Shown piece after piece: positions 17,348 through 26,961 of a DNA stretch of 64,000 nt. Every line of letters starts with the position of its first letter. Position 1 is the first letter of the stretch. The translations under genes were made by a program, and so were the position numbers. Source of the DNA: Vulcanococcus limneticus LL (lineage in GTDB: Bacteria; Cyanobacteriota; Cyanobacteriia; PCC-6307; Cyanobiaceae); assembly GCF_002252705.1 (NCBI RefSeq), contig NZ_NQLA01000003.1, positions 124,001 to 188,000 of the forward strand. Reading direction: 5' to 3'. The notes below the pieces were generated by a model. The model was not told the DNA's origin. It searched no databases and saw only the letters and a list, made by a program, of their open reading frames with translations.

Positions 17348-17986
17348 TCAGCGGGGCGCCGGCGCGGGGGTGAGCACGGGAGCCGGCTGGGCCGCAGCTG
17401 CGGGAGCCGCCGCGCTGCCGCCTGGGGCAATGCGCTCGATCGTCTCCACCTCGAAGCTCACGCCGGCGGCCCGCAGGGCCCGGGTCACCGCTTCGGCCGG
17501 GGCGGAGGGATCGGCACCGGGCAACCGGATGGTGACCCGGTAGGGAGCGGGGCTGAGCGGCTGGGCCCTGGCGGGGGCGGCCTGGCCGCCCGTCGCAGGG
17601 GGTTGGCCAGGGGCCGCTCCCTTCGCAGTCGTGGCTGCACCCACCGGTTTCGCGGCCGCCCCCGGGACCTTCCCGGCCCCTGGAGCGGGCCTGGCGCCAG
17701 CCGCGGTGCCGGCCGTGGCGCCAGCAGCGGGTGCGCCGGGGCTCAGTGCGGCCGCCCCGGAGCCTGAGGAACCAGCGGGGGCCTGGGGAGACGGCGCGGG
17801 GGCTCCGGGGGTGGAGAAGCTACGGGCGAGCTGATCGCCGAACCGGGTGCCGCTGCAGCCGGCCAGCAGCAGGGTCAGACCCACACCGGCGGCCCCGCTC
17901 CACCGCCTTGCCCAGCCACCGCGTTCGCGCCCGGTCGGTCCAGGGCCGCTGGGGCGGCGGTGGGTCCTGGAGACGGCGGACGCCAT
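17348..17986 (-). CDS. Low-complexity lipoprotein of unknown function
   Basis: A 212-residue product with an arginine-rich N-terminus, a hydrophobic run and a lipobox LLAGC (cysteine 44), so probably a lipoprotein with a long n-region. Residues 60-135 are Ala/Pro/Gly-rich linker. A short folded module follows at about 140-180 (PYRVTIRLPGADPSAPAEAV, then LRAAGVSFEVETIERIAPG), similar in pattern to ferredoxin-like alpha/beta modules of cell-envelope proteins. The ATG at 17986 overlaps the topA stop by one base (TGATG), implying coupling. The true start could be internal, which would shorten the n-region. No family recognised. Confidence 0.65.
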   Translation of the reverse strand: MASAVSRTHRRPSGPGPTGRERGGWARRWSGAAGVGLTLLLAGCSGTRFGDQLARSFSTPGAPAPSPQAPAGSSGSGAAALSPGAPAAGATAGTAAGARPAPGAGKVPGAAAKPVGAATTAKGAAPGQPPATGGQAAPARAQPLSPAPYRVTIRLPGADPSAPAEAVTRALRAAGVSFEVETIERIAPGGSAAAPAAAAQPAPVLTPAPAPR

Positions 17987-20745
17987 CAGCTGCCCGCGGG
18001 CTTGATCACCCGCACGGCACTGGCCCTCAGCCGGCCGGTCTTGGTGGTGCCAGGGGACTTCTTGGCTGCGGGCTTTGCGGCAGCGGCCCGGGTGCCGGTC
18101 GTCTTGGCCGCCGCCGTCTTCGCGGAGGAGCCGGCCGTTGACGCCTTGCTGGCGGCCGTCTTGCGCCCCTTGCCCTTGCCACTGGAGGCCTTGGCGGCCA
18201 GCAGCTCCACCGCCTGCTCCAGGGTGATCGTGTCGGCGGTGGCGCCCTCCGGCAGCGAGGCGTTGACCTTGCCCTGCTTCACATACAGCCCGTAGGGGCC
18301 ATCGAACAGCTGGATCGCCTCGCCATCCCCCTCGGGGGTGCCCAGGTCCTTGAGGGCGGTGCGGCCGCCGCGGCCCTTTTTGGGCGTGGCCAACAGCTCC
18401 AGGGCCCGGCTCAGGCCCACCACCAGCACGTCGTCCTCGGCCTTGAGGGAGCGGTAGTCCTTCTCGCCCTTGCCCTTGTGGTGCACCACGTAGGGGCCGA
18501 AGCGACCCAGGCCGGCCTCCACCTTGCCGCCGTCGGGGTGCTCGCCCAGGTGCCGCGGCAGCCGCAGCAGGCCCAGGGCATCCTCCAGGCTGAGGTCTTC
18601 CGGCTTGACGCCCTTGGGCAGGGAGGCGCGCTTGGGCTTGGGGTTGTCGTCGCTCACCTGGCCACGCTGCACGTAGGGGCCGTACTGGCCGAACAGCAGA
18701 TACACCAGATCGCCCGTTTCCGGGTCTTCCCCCAGGGATTCGGGCCCCTCGGCCTTCTGCTTGAGGATCAGCTCCGCCTTCTCCGCATCGAGGTCGGCCG
18801 GGGTGATCTCCTGAGGCAGGGTGGCCTTGAGCAGTTCCTCGGTGCCGTCGTCGGCAACGCGCTTGGTTTCGAGATAGGCGCCGAAGCGGCCGATGCGGAC
18901 CACGCAGGGCAGCCCTTCCAGCTCGATCGTGCGCGAGGCGGTGGGGTCGATGTCGCCCTCGCGCTGCTGCACCTGGGTTTCCAGCCCCTGCTCGCCCTTG
19001 TAGAAGCTCTCCAGATAGGGCAGCCACGACACCTTGCCGTGGGAGATCTCATCGAGGGTGTTCTCCATCCGGGCGGTGAAGCTGGTATCCACCAGGTCCG
19101 GGAAGTGCTCCTCCAGCAGGGCCGTCACGGCGAAGGCCGTGAAGCTGGGGGTGAGGGCGTTGTTCGCCAGGGTGGCGTAGCCCCGGTCCACGATCGTGCC
19201 GATGATCGAGGCGTAGGTGGAGGGGCGGCCGATGCCCTCCTTCTCCAGCATCTTCACCAGGGCCGCCTCGCTGTAGCGGGCCGGCGGCTGGGTCTGGTGG
19301 CCGAGGGCCTCCACCGCCTGACAGGCCGGACTGTCGCCCACCTTCAGGGAGGGCAGCAGCACCTCCTGGCCTTCCAGGGCGGCGTCGGGATCGTCGGAGC
19401 CCTCCACGTAGGCGCGGAAGAAGCCGGCGAAGTCGATGCGCTTGCCGGAGGCGCGGAAGCTGGCCGGGCCCAGGCTGCCGCCATCCACCTGCAGCTCCAC
19501 CGCCAGCATCGTGAGCCGGGCATCGGCCATCTGGCTGGCCACGGTGCGCTTCCAGATCAGATCGTAGAGGGCCAGATCCTTCTCCTTGAGGCCCGTCTCA
19601 TTGGGGGTGCGAAAGCTCTCGCCGGCGGGGCGGATGGCCTCGTGGGCCTCCTGGGCATTGCGGGCCTTGGTGGAAAACTGGCGCGGCGAGGGGCTCAGGT
19701 AGTCCTTGCCGTACTTCTCCGACACGCAGCTGCGGGCGGCGTTGATGGCCTGATCACTGAGGTGCACCGAGTCGGTGCGCATGTAGGTGATGAAGCCGCG
19801 CTCGTACAGCCCCTGGGCCGTGCGCATGGTCTCGCGGGCCGAGAGCCGCAGCTTGCGGTTGGCCTCCTGCTGCAGGGTGCTGGTGGTGAAGGGCGGCACC
19901 GGCTTGCGCACGGTGGGCTTCTCCTCCACCTCCGCCACCCGCCAGGCGGCGCCCTGCACCGCGGCCTGGAGCGTGCGGGCCTCGACCTCGCTCAGCAGCT
20001 TGACCTTGCTGCCGGCCTTGAGGGCGCCGGTGCTCTCATCGAAGTCGGCCCCGCCGGCGATGCGCTCGCCCTTGAGGTGGGTGAGCTTGGCCTCGAAGCC
20101 CGCGCCGGCCTGCTCCAGCCTGGCCTTGAGATCCCAGTAGCTGCCACTGCGGAAGGCGCGCCTGGCCCGCTCGCGCTGCACCAGCAGCCGCACCGCCACC
20201 GACTGAACCCGGCCGGCCGAGAGGCCCCAGGCCACCTTCTTCCACAGCAGCGGCGAGAGGGTGTAGCCCACCAGCCGGTCCAGGATCCGCCGGGTCTCCT
20301 GGGCATGGACCAGCTGCATGTCCAGCTCGCGGGTCTGCTCCAGGGCGCGGCCGATCGCCTCCTTGGTGATCTCGTGAAACACCATCCGCTTCACCGGCAC
20401 CTTGGGGGCCAGCAGCTGCAGCAGGTGCCAGCTGATCGATTCCCCCTCCCGGTCTTCGTCAGTGGCCAACAGCAGCTGGTCAGCGCCCTTGAGGGCGTCC
20501 TTGAGTTCCTTCACCACCTTTTTCTTGTCCTTCGGCACCACGTAGAGAGGCTCGAAGTTGTTGGCGGTGTTGACGCCCAGATTCGCCCACTTCTCGCCCT
20601 TGTGGGCCGCTGGGATCTCGCTGGCGTTGTTCGGCAGGTCGCGCACGTGCCCCATCGAGGCTTCCACCTTGAAGTCCCTCGGAAGGAAGCCGCGGATGGT
20701 GCGGGCCTTCGTGGGGCTCTCGACGATGACCAGCGTGTGCGCCAC
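17986..20745 (-). CDS. topA: DNA topoisomerase I
   Basis: Type IA topoisomerase that relaxes negative supercoils by single-strand passage. The 919-residue protein starts with the Toprim domain ([11 protein letters not shown] 7-17; DEDREGE 96-102), followed by the central gate with the active-site tyrosine in [10 protein letters not shown] (Y321). After about 580 come C-terminal topoisomerase repeats with the FGPY/FGAYLE pattern ([42 protein letters not shown]) in place of zinc fingers. The last 70 residues are Lys/Ala/Thr-rich and histone-tail-like. The GTG at 20745 gives the conserved start [10 protein letters not shown]. It diverges from ndhB, with 158 nt between starts. Confidence 0.97.
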   Translation of the reverse strand: MAHTLVIVESPTKARTIRGFLPRDFKVEASMGHVRDLPNNASEIPAAHKGEKWANLGVNTANNFEPLYVVPKDKKKVVKELKDALKGADQLLLATDEDREGESISWHLLQLLAPKVPVKRMVFHEITKEAIGRALEQTRELDMQLVHAQETRRILDRLVGYTLSPLLWKKVAWGLSAGRVQSVAVRLLVQRERARRAFRSGSYWDLKARLEQAGAGFEAKLTHLKGERIAGGADFDESTGALKAGSKVKLLSEVEARTLQAAVQGAAWRVAEVEEKPTVRKPVPPFTTSTLQQEANRKLRLSARETMRTAQGLYERGFITYMRTDSVHLSDQAINAARSCVSEKYGKDYLSPSPRQFSTKARNAQEAHEAIRPAGESFRTPNETGLKEKDLALYDLIWKRTVASQMADARLTMLAVELQVDGGSLGPASFRASGKRIDFAGFFRAYVEGSDDPDAALEGQEVLLPSLKVGDSPACQAVEALGHQTQPPARYSEAALVKMLEKEGIGRPSTYASIIGTIVDRGYATLANNALTPSFTAFAVTALLEEHFPDLVDTSFTARMENTLDEISHGKVSWLPYLESFYKGEQGLETQVQQREGDIDPTASRTIELEGLPCVVRIGRFGAYLETKRVADDGTEELLKATLPQEITPADLDAEKAELILKQKAEGPESLGEDPETGDLVYLLFGQYGPYVQRGQVSDDNPKPKRASLPKGVKPEDLSLEDALGLLRLPRHLGEHPDGGKVEAGLGRFGPYVVHHKGKGEKDYRSLKAEDDVLVVGLSRALELLATPKKGRGGRTALKDLGTPEGDGEAIQLFDGPYGLYVKQGKVNASLPEGATADTITLEQAVELLAAKASSGKGKGRKTAASKASTAGSSAKTAAAKTTGTRAAAAKPAAKKSPGTTKTGRLRASAVRVIKPAGS

Positions 20746-20903
20746 AGGCAGGCGGAAAACCGGTTCCCTCTTTATCGCACCGTGCGCCCGATCGGGCGAG
20801 GGTGGCCGCCTGGGACCGGGTCCGAGCCGCCGCGCCAGTCCGACCAATCCGCCCCGGCAGCGCAGCTACAGTCCGCAGCGACGGGCGATCTCCCCAAGCC
20901 GTG

Positions 20904-22469
20904 ATGACCCTGGCAGCCGCCGCAGACCCCAGCACCGCGGTGAACGCCATCACCTCGCTGCAGCTCAACGCCGGCGCCATTGCCCCCGAGGCGGCGGTGC
21001 TGATCGCGATGGTGGCCTGCCTGCTGGTGGACCTGGCCGGTGAAAAGGCCGCCAGCCGCTGGGTTCCGCCCCTCTGCTACGGCGGCCTGGGCGGTGCCCT
21101 GGTGCTGCTGGCGCTGCAGTGGAACGCCAACCCGCTGGAGCCCTCGTTCCTCGGCTCCTTCCTCGCCGACAACCTCGCGATCGCCTTCCGAGCCGTGGTG
21201 GCCGCCTCCACGCTGCTGTCACTGCTGATCAGCTGGCGCTACGTGGAGCAGAGCGGCACGCCGGTGGGCGAATACGCCGCGATCCTGCTGGCCGCCACCC
21301 TCGGCGCGATGTTCCTGTGTGGCTCCACCGATCTGGTGAGCATCTTCGTGTCGCTCGAGACCCTCTCGGTGGCCAGCTACCTGCTCTCGGGCTACATGAA
21401 GCGCGACGCGCGCAGCTCCGAGGCCGCCCTCAAATACCTGCTGGTGGGCTCCGCAGCAGCCGCCGTGTTCCTCTACGGCGCCTCGCTGCTCTACGGCCTT
21501 ACCGGTGGCGCCACCAGCCTGGAGGCCGTGGGCCTGGCGCTGCAGACCAGCACCACCCCTGTGGCGGCCCTGGCCCTGGTGTTCGTGCTGGCCACCGTGG
21601 CCTTCAAAATCGCCGCCGTGCCCTTCCACCAGTGGACGCCGGACGTCTATGAGGGCTCGCCCACACCGGTGGTGGCCTTCCTCTCGGTGGGCTCCAAGGC
21701 GGCGGGCTTCGCCCTGGCCCTGCGGATCCTCGTGGGCTGCTTCGAGGGCTTCGAGACCCAGTGGAAGCTGCTGTTCACCGTGCTGGCGATCCTCAGCATG
21801 GTGCTGGGCAACGTGGTGGCCCTGGCCCAGACCTCGATGAAGCGGATGCTGGCCTACAGCTCCATCGGCCAGGCAGGCTTCGTGATGATCGGCCTGGTGT
21901 GCGGCACCGAGGACGGCTACGCCGCGATGGTTCTCTACATGGCGGCCTACCTGTTCATGAACCTGGGGGCCTTCGCCTGCATCATCCTGTTCTCGCTGCG
22001 CACCGGCAGCGATCGCATCAGTGATTACGCCGGCCTCTACCAGAAGGATCCCCTGATCACCCTGGGCCTCAGCCTGTGCCTGCTGTCCCTGGGGGGCATC
22101 CCGCCGATGCTGGGCTTCTTTGGCAAGATCTATCTGTTCTTTGCCGGCTGGGCCGATCACCAATACCTGCTGGTTGTCGTCGGCCTGGTGACATCTGTGG
22201 TGTCGATCTACTACTACATCTCGGTGATCAAGATGATGGTGGTGAAGGAACCTCAGGAGGCCTCGGATGTGGTGAAGGCCTACCCCACGCCCAGCTGGAA
22301 CATCGCCGGCCTGCAGCCCCTGCGCACCGCCCTGATCACCTGCGTGGTGGTGACCGCCGTGGGCGGCATCCTCTCCAACCCCCTCTTCAACTGGGCCAGC
22401 GGGACCGTCGCCGGCACGCCGATGCTGCAGAAGGTGCTCGCCGCAAGCGCCGCCCTGCCGGTCGGATGA
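20904..22469 (+). CDS. ndhB: NAD(P)H-quinone oxidoreductase subunit 2 (NdhB)
   Basis: NdhB is an antiporter-like, proton-pumping membrane subunit of the photosynthetic NDH-1 complex, used in respiration and cyclic electron flow around photosystem I. The 521-residue sequence has about 14 helices. Family signatures include [19 protein letters not shown], the lysine-bearing [33 protein letters not shown] and [16 protein letters not shown] 20904 follows an in-frame GTG by one codon. The gene is immediately upstream of an ABC ATPase (58 nt gap), a neighbourhood that occurs in related picocyanobacteria. Confidence 0.97.
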   Translation: MTLAAAADPSTAVNAITSLQLNAGAIAPEAAVLIAMVACLLVDLAGEKAASRWVPPLCYGGLGGALVLLALQWNANPLEPSFLGSFLADNLAIAFRAVVAASTLLSLLISWRYVEQSGTPVGEYAAILLAATLGAMFLCGSTDLVSIFVSLETLSVASYLLSGYMKRDARSSEAALKYLLVGSAAAAVFLYGASLLYGLTGGATSLEAVGLALQTSTTPVAALALVFVLATVAFKIAAVPFHQWTPDVYEGSPTPVVAFLSVGSKAAGFALALRILVGCFEGFETQWKLLFTVLAILSMVLGNVVALAQTSMKRMLAYSSIGQAGFVMIGLVCGTEDGYAAMVLYMAAYLFMNLGAFACIILFSLRTGSDRISDYAGLYQKDPLITLGLSLCLLSLGGIPPMLGFFGKIYLFFAGWADHQYLLVVVGLVTSVVSIYYYISVIKMMVVKEPQEASDVVKAYPTPSWNIAGLQPLRTALITCVVVTAVGGILSNPLFNWASGTVAGTPMLQKVLAASAALPVG

Positions 22470-22527
22470 GCGCAACACGGAGCACAAAACGGAGCGCCAC
22501 ATCCGGCTCATCCCCACGCCCAACGCC

Positions 22528-23232
22528 ATGAGCGAACCGGTTGCGGTTCTTGAGCACGTGCGCAAGACCTACGGCAGCGGCGACACCGAGGTCGTGGCTC
22601 TCGACAACCTCTGCCTGAGCGTGCGCCGAGGCGAATACCTGGCCGTGATGGGCACCTCTGGCTCGGGCAAGAGCACGGCCATGAACATCCTGGGCTGCCT
22701 GGATCGCCCCAGCAGCGGCCACTACCGGCTCAACGGCACGGCCGTGGAGCTGCTCAGCGACGACGAGCTGGCCGATTTACGCAACCAGGAGCTGGGCTTC
22801 GTGTTCCAGCAGTTCCATCTGCTGCCGGAACTCTCGGCCCTGGAGAACGTGATGCTGCCGATGATCTACGCCGGGGTGTCGCTGGAGCAGCGGCGTGAGC
22901 GGGCCACCGCGGCCCTGCAGAGGGTGGGCCTGGGCCAGCGGCTGCAGAACAAGCCCAACCAGCTATCCGGCGGCCAGCAGCAGCGGGTGGCCGTAGCGCG
23001 GGCGATCATCAACCAGCCCAACCTGCTGCTGGCCGACGAACCCACCGGAGCCCTCGACTCCAGCACCACCAAGGAGGTGCTGGATCTGTTCGATGAACTG
23101 CACCACTCCGGCATGACCGTGCTGCTGGTGACCCACGAACACGACGTGGCCGACCGGGCCCAACGGGTGGTGCAGTTCCAGGACGGCCACATCATCGGCG
23201 ACCGGCCCGGCAAGGCCGCCCCGCTGAACTGA
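22528..23232 (+). CDS. ABC transporter ATP-binding protein (MacB/DevA/LolD type)
   Basis: A 234-residue stand-alone ATPase subunit. Walker A is GTSGSGKST (42-50), the signature LSGGQQQRVAVARA, and Walker B LLLADEPTGALD; the wording around FVFQQFHLLPELSALENV is typical of the MacB/LolD/DevA group that partners with FtsX-like permeases for export or lipoprotein release. No such permease is in the window, so the partner must be encoded elsewhere. It is convergent with the M23 peptidase gene (16 nt between stops). In heterocystous strains DevA exports glycolipid, which does not apply to a unicellular host; substrate unknown. Confidence 0.9.
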   Translation: MSEPVAVLEHVRKTYGSGDTEVVALDNLCLSVRRGEYLAVMGTSGSGKSTAMNILGCLDRPSSGHYRLNGTAVELLSDDELADLRNQELGFVFQQFHLLPELSALENVMLPMIYAGVSLEQRRERATAALQRVGLGQRLQNKPNQLSGGQQQRVAVARAIINQPNLLLADEPTGALDSSTTKEVLDLFDELHHSGMTVLLVTHEHDVADRAQRVVQFQDGHIIGDRPGKAAPLN

Positions 23233-23248
23233 GCCCAGCGGAGCTGGG

Positions 23249-24427
23249 TCAGCCCGCCTTGGCGGTGGCCGCCGGCCTGGGGCGCTCCAGGCTCTGCAAC
23301 AGCTGGCCCATCAGCAGTGCCACCGCATCGGAGCCGGCCACGCCCTTGCCGGGATCCAGCTCTCCCGGATCCATCGCCACCCAGCCCCCGTCGGCGGGCT
23401 GGCGCAGCTCGAAGTGCAGGTGGGGCCCGGTGCTGAGGCCCGTGCTGCCCACCCGGCCGATCACTTCGCCCTGGCGCACCCGGGCGCCCTCCTGCACGTA
23501 GAGCTCGGAGAGGTGGCCGTAGAGCGTGCGGCGCAGGGGGTGCTGGTGCTCGATCTCGATCGCCAGGCCGTATCCCCCGGCCAGGCCGCTGCTCACGACC
23601 CGACCACCGAGGGCCGCCACAACCGGCGTGCCCTCGGGAGCCGCCAGGTCCCGACCGGCGTGCATCAGCCAGCTGCCGAGCACCGGATGCAGGCGCCAGC
23701 CGAAGTTGCTGGTGGTGAGGGCCGAGCCGATCACCGGGAACAGCAGCTGGCGGTTGCCGTTGCCCAGGATCGGAGCCGGCCGCGGCGTCACCCGGAACAC
23801 CGAGGCCAGGCTGAAGTTGCCGCCGCTGCCGGCCAGCAGGGCCGACACGGGCACCGTGATTGGCGGCAGGGGCATGCCATCGGCGCCGATCCGGGCACCC
23901 CCGAGCAGCGCCTCGCCGTCGCGCCCGTCGGCGCTGCCGGCGCGACCGCGCCAGCGCAGGGCCAGGCCGGAGCGGCATTCCTGGCTGGATAGGGCACCGC
24001 TGCTGCACGCCTGCCGCTGGGCCAGGGCCTCGATCGGGCTGAGGGCCGAGCCGTTGCGAATGCGAGCCCGCTCGCCGGGGGTGACGATCCCCTGGCGCAC
24101 CAGCTCATCGAGCGACTGGTCGAAGCGGCGCGGCGGTGGTGTGCCGCCGAGCTGGTCGAGGTTGGGGCGCAGCGGCGGCCGTTCCATCGCGGCCGGCGGC
24201 ACCACCAGCGGACCCTGGCCGGCAGGGCTGGGGGAACCGGAGCCAGGGGATGAGGAGCCGGGGCCCGGCGGCGCAGGAGCCGGCAGGGCAGGAGCCGGTG
24301 GGGGCGCCAGGGACGGGGCGGGAGGGGCCGCAGGTGGCGAGGCCCCCTCCAGCTGGGCCCAGGCCAGGCCGCCCCCCAGGAGCGGCGGGATCCCCAGCAA
24401 CAGGGTCAGCAGGCGGGGGCGTGGCAC
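23249..24427 (-). CDS. Exported M23 (LytM-type) peptidase
   Basis: A 392-residue secreted zinc metallopeptidase that should cut or regulate cutting of peptidoglycan cross-bridges. A signal peptide (hydrophobic 6-24, cleavage after AWA) is followed by a long Pro/Ala/Gly-rich linker. The catalytic domain is at about 260-360, with zinc ligands in MHAGRDLAAPEG and GPHLHFELR and the active-site histidine in LYGHLSEL. All LytM core residues appear intact, so it may be active rather than a degenerate NlpD-type activator. The GTG at 24427 was chosen because it begins directly before the signal peptide; longer frames run into birA. Confidence 0.9.
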   Translation of the reverse strand: MPRPRLLTLLLGIPPLLGGGLAWAQLEGASPPAAPPAPSLAPPPAPALPAPAPPGPGSSSPGSGSPSPAGQGPLVVPPAAMERPPLRPNLDQLGGTPPPRRFDQSLDELVRQGIVTPGERARIRNGSALSPIEALAQRQACSSGALSSQECRSGLALRWRGRAGSADGRDGEALLGGARIGADGMPLPPITVPVSALLAGSGGNFSLASVFRVTPRPAPILGNGNRQLLFPVIGSALTTSNFGWRLHPVLGSWLMHAGRDLAAPEGTPVVAALGGRVVSSGLAGGYGLAIEIEHQHPLRRTLYGHLSELYVQEGARVRQGEVIGRVGSTGLSTGPHLHFELRQPADGGWVAMDPGELDPGKGVAGSDAVALLMGQLLQSLERPRPAATAKAG

Positions 24428-24458
24428 CGGGGCAGGCAGGCAATGGATGGGGCCAACT

Positions 24459-25235
24459 CTAGAAATGCCGGTGCAGGGCGTCCCGACGCTCTCCCAGCCC
24501 CAGGACCAGGCTGCCATCGGCGTTGAGGCCCAGCACCTGCCACAGCTCGCCGCGGTGGCGCACCGGCTCGGGCGGCAGCCATAGCCGCTGCTGGGCCTGC
24601 CGGCGCACCAGCTCCGGCTCGCCCGCCGCGGCCACCGCCCACTCCAGGGCCCGCAGCACCCGCGCCGCCAGGCGCTCCGGCCGCGCCTGGGGATGGTGCC
24701 GCCGGCTGGCCCCTGGCGTAGGCCTTCGAGAGGCCAGGGCCTCCGCCAGGCTGATGCCTTCGGGCGGCACCCGGTTGCAGCCGTTGATCCCCAGGCCCAC
24801 CTGGGCCCCGAGGATCCGCTCCCCTCGCCAGCGCAGCCGTGGCAGCACCCCGGCAAGCTTGCGGCCCTCCAGCAGCAGGTCGTTGGGCCACTTGATCTGG
24901 GGCCGCAGGCCCAGTGGCTCCAGCTGCAGAGCCAGCCCCACGGCCACCGCCAGGGCCAGGGAGGCCGATCCCTGGAGCTGCCCGGGCCAGGGCAGCAGAG
25001 CACTGAGCCACACCCCCCCTGGCGGAGAACACCAGAGCCGCCCAGCCTGACCGTGGCCACGGGTCTGGCGGCGGGCGATCACGGCCAGGGGGGCCGGTGT
25101 GCTTTGGCGCACCAGCCGATCGAGCTCGGCTTCGGTGCTGGCACACACCGGGAGCCCGCAGAGACGCCAGGGCAGAACGGGCACCGCAAGCTCAGGGTCA
25201 AACCGGCGATGGGCCGCCGCGATGGCGCCGATCAC
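24459..25235 (-). CDS. birA: Biotin--acetyl-CoA-carboxylase ligase
   Basis: BirA joins biotin to the carrier protein of acetyl-CoA carboxylase via biotinyl-AMP. The 258-residue protein contains the catalytic domain only, without the N-terminal DNA-binding domain of E. coli BirA, as is usual in cyanobacteria. The biotin loop reads RRQTRGHGQAGRLW, a variant of the GRGRxGR consensus, and the active-site lysine lies in KWPNDLLLEGRKLAGVL. The C-terminal SH3-like cap is seen near the end (GELWQVLGLNADGSLVLG). The start is GTG 25235, giving a compact N-terminus; no clear Shine-Dalgarno supports it. Confidence 0.9.
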   Translation of the reverse strand: MIGAIAAAHRRFDPELAVPVLPWRLCGLPVCASTEAELDRLVRQSTPAPLAVIARRQTRGHGQAGRLWCSPPGGVWLSALLPWPGQLQGSASLALAVAVGLALQLEPLGLRPQIKWPNDLLLEGRKLAGVLPRLRWRGERILGAQVGLGINGCNRVPPEGISLAEALASRRPTPGASRRHHPQARPERLAARVLRALEWAVAAAGEPELVRRQAQQRLWLPPEPVRHRGELWQVLGLNADGSLVLGLGERRDALHRHF

Positions 25236-25311
25236 CGAAGAATCCCGGCAGCCGCAGCGCCCGCAGACGCACGGGCAGTTCGGCACGCCGTCTCCACCAT
25301 CTCCGCCCCGC

Positions 25312-26550
25312 TCACAGCCCCGCCAACCACTGCCCCATTCGCGCGGCACCGGCTTCCAGCTCGCTGGATGGATGAACCAGGGCCAGGCGGGCCCAGCCCT
25401 CGCCGGCGGCACCGAAGCCGTTGCCGGGGGTGAGACAGACGCCGCTGAGCTCCAGCAGCTGGGCGCAGGCGGCCTCCGAATCCAGGCCCCGGGCCGCCGC
25501 CGCCTCGGGCAACTGCAGCCAGAGGTAGAGGGCCATGGAGGGCAGGCGAACCGGCCAGCCCACGGCCTCCAGCGCGGCGGCCGTGCGGTCCCGGCGCTCG
25601 CGGTAGACGGCACGCAGCTGGGCCGGCCACTCCGGGGCCTGCTGCAGGGCCGCGATCGCGCCGGCCTGCAGCGCCAGCGACTGGTTGAAATCCACGACTC
25701 CCTTCACCTGGCGCAGGGCCGTGATCAGCCACTCGGCGCCGATGGCAAAGGCCAGGCGGTAGCCGCCCAGGCACCAGCTCTTGGAGAAGGAGAAGAACTC
25801 GATGCCGCACTCGCGCCAGTGGGGATGGCGCAGCAGGGCCGGCGCCTCGCCGTCAAGGGCCAGATCCACGTAGGGGTTGTCGTGGGCGAACACGACGCCA
25901 TGGCGCAGGGCCCGTTCCGCCGCCCGATCCACCCAGGCCTGTTGGCCGGTGGTGGCGGTGGGGTTGTGGGGGAAGCCCAGCACCATCAGCTTGAGCTGAT
26001 CCCACTCGGCGGGGCTGAGCTGGTCGAAATCGGGAGCGAACTCCTGCTCGGCGCTGAGGCGGAGGAAGCGGGGCTCGGCCGAGGCCAGATGCAGGCCGCC
26101 CAGGTGGGAGGGGTAATAGGGGTCGAGCAGCAAGGCACGATCGCCGGGATTGAGCAGGGCCAGGGGCAGGTGGGCCGTGCCCTCCTGGGACCCAACCAGC
26201 AGCAGCACCTCCCGCTCCGGATCCACGGCCGTGCCGAAACGCCGCTCGGCCCAGGCGGCGGCCGCCTGGCGGAAGGGCAGCGTGGCGCCGTGCAGGCAGT
26301 AGGAGGCGGCCTGCGGCAGGGCGAGGGCATCGCGGATCGCCTCAATCGCCACCGATGGCGGCTGCAGGTCAGTGGAGCCGAGTGAGAGATCCAGCAGGGG
26401 GGGCAGACCCCGCTCCAGGGCCGAGGCCTGGTAGGCCAGCTTGCGCTGGTCGTTGCGGGCGAAGACGCCGCTGCCAAGCCGGGCCGCCCGCTCCGAGAGC
26501 GGGACCACGGGACGCGACCGCTCGCCGGGCCGCGGCTCAGAGATGGGCAT
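25312..26550 (-). CDS. Class I/II PLP-dependent aminotransferase
   Basis: A 412-residue fold-type I aminotransferase. The pyridoxal lysine is K257 in SFSKSWCLGGYR, preceded by HNPTAT with the cofactor-binding Asn196 and the PYYPSH substrate-side motif near 144. The pattern resembles the alanine/LL-diaminopimelate-type branch, and cyanobacteria need such enzymes for several amino acid steps, but the substrate cannot be assigned from motifs. Its start overlaps the trxA stop by 14 nt, so it is translationally linked to trxA, which lies upstream in the same direction. birA follows after 76 nt. Confidence 0.88.
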   Translation of the reverse strand: MPISEPRPGERSRPVVPLSERAARLGSGVFARNDQRKLAYQASALERGLPPLLDLSLGSTDLQPPSVAIEAIRDALALPQAASYCLHGATLPFRQAAAAWAERRFGTAVDPEREVLLLVGSQEGTAHLPLALLNPGDRALLLDPYYPSHLGGLHLASAEPRFLRLSAEQEFAPDFDQLSPAEWDQLKLMVLGFPHNPTATTGQQAWVDRAAERALRHGVVFAHDNPYVDLALDGEAPALLRHPHWRECGIEFFSFSKSWCLGGYRLAFAIGAEWLITALRQVKGVVDFNQSLALQAGAIAALQQAPEWPAQLRAVYRERRDRTAAALEAVGWPVRLPSMALYLWLQLPEAAAARGLDSEAACAQLLELSGVCLTPGNGFGAAGEGWARLALVHPSSELEAGAARMGQWLAGL

Positions 26551-26857
26551 CCAGGAAAGCCTGCAACTGGGGCTTCGCCATGGCGCCCTCGTGGCGGGCC
26601 ACTTCCTGGCCAGCGCGGAACAGGATCAGGGTGGGCAGGCCCTGGATGCGGTAGGTATCGCGGCTGGTGGGATTGGGATCGGCCTCCAGCTTGCCCACCT
26701 TGAGCCGACCGTCGTACTCGGTGGCGGCCCAGTTCATCAGCGGCGCCATCAGCCGGCAGGGGCCGCACCAGTTGGCCCACACGTCCACCAGCACAGGCGT
26801 GGCCACCACGAGCACCTCGGCTTGGAAGTTGGCGTCGGTGAGCTCGGCGACGGTCAC
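26537..26857 (-). CDS. trxA: Thioredoxin
   Basis: A 106-residue thioredoxin with the canonical active site WCGPC (30-34), the buried aspartate near 25, and the cis-proline motif in GLPTLILFRAGQ. It reduces disulfides of Calvin cycle enzymes, peroxiredoxins and others using ferredoxin- or NADPH-dependent reductase. The first codon is GTG at 26857. A candidate -10 TACAAT lies 24-29 nt upstream. The gene overlaps the downstream aminotransferase by 14 nt, so a single transcript running to birA and the M23 gene is possible. Confidence 0.97.
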   Translation of the reverse strand: MTVAELTDANFQAEVLVVATPVLVDVWANWCGPCRLMAPLMNWAATEYDGRLKVGKLEADPNPTSRDTYRIQGLPTLILFRAGQEVARHEGAMAKPQLQAFLDAHL

Positions 26858-26880
26858 GGGGGTCTCAAGTGCTGGGACCC

Positions 26881-26886
26881 ATTGTA
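26881..26886 (-). promoter_or_regulatory. Candidate -10 element for trxA
   Basis: On the minus strand this is TACAAT, a good match to the housekeeping -10 consensus, inside a locally AT-richer patch 24-29 nt before the GTG start of trxA. No obvious -35 is found at 16-18 nt. Confidence 0.4.
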
Positions 26887-26961
26887 TGAAGTAGCCCCGG
26901 GCACACGGGGGCCATAGCCCCTGACCATGCGGCGGCGCGGGTCAGAGCCGGTGGGCAGGCC

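Noticed and set aside
18478-20904. Long open frame (808 codons) antisense to topA
   Set aside because: High GC makes antisense frames open by default; topA is fully supported by conserved motifs and the antisense product has no recognisable pattern.
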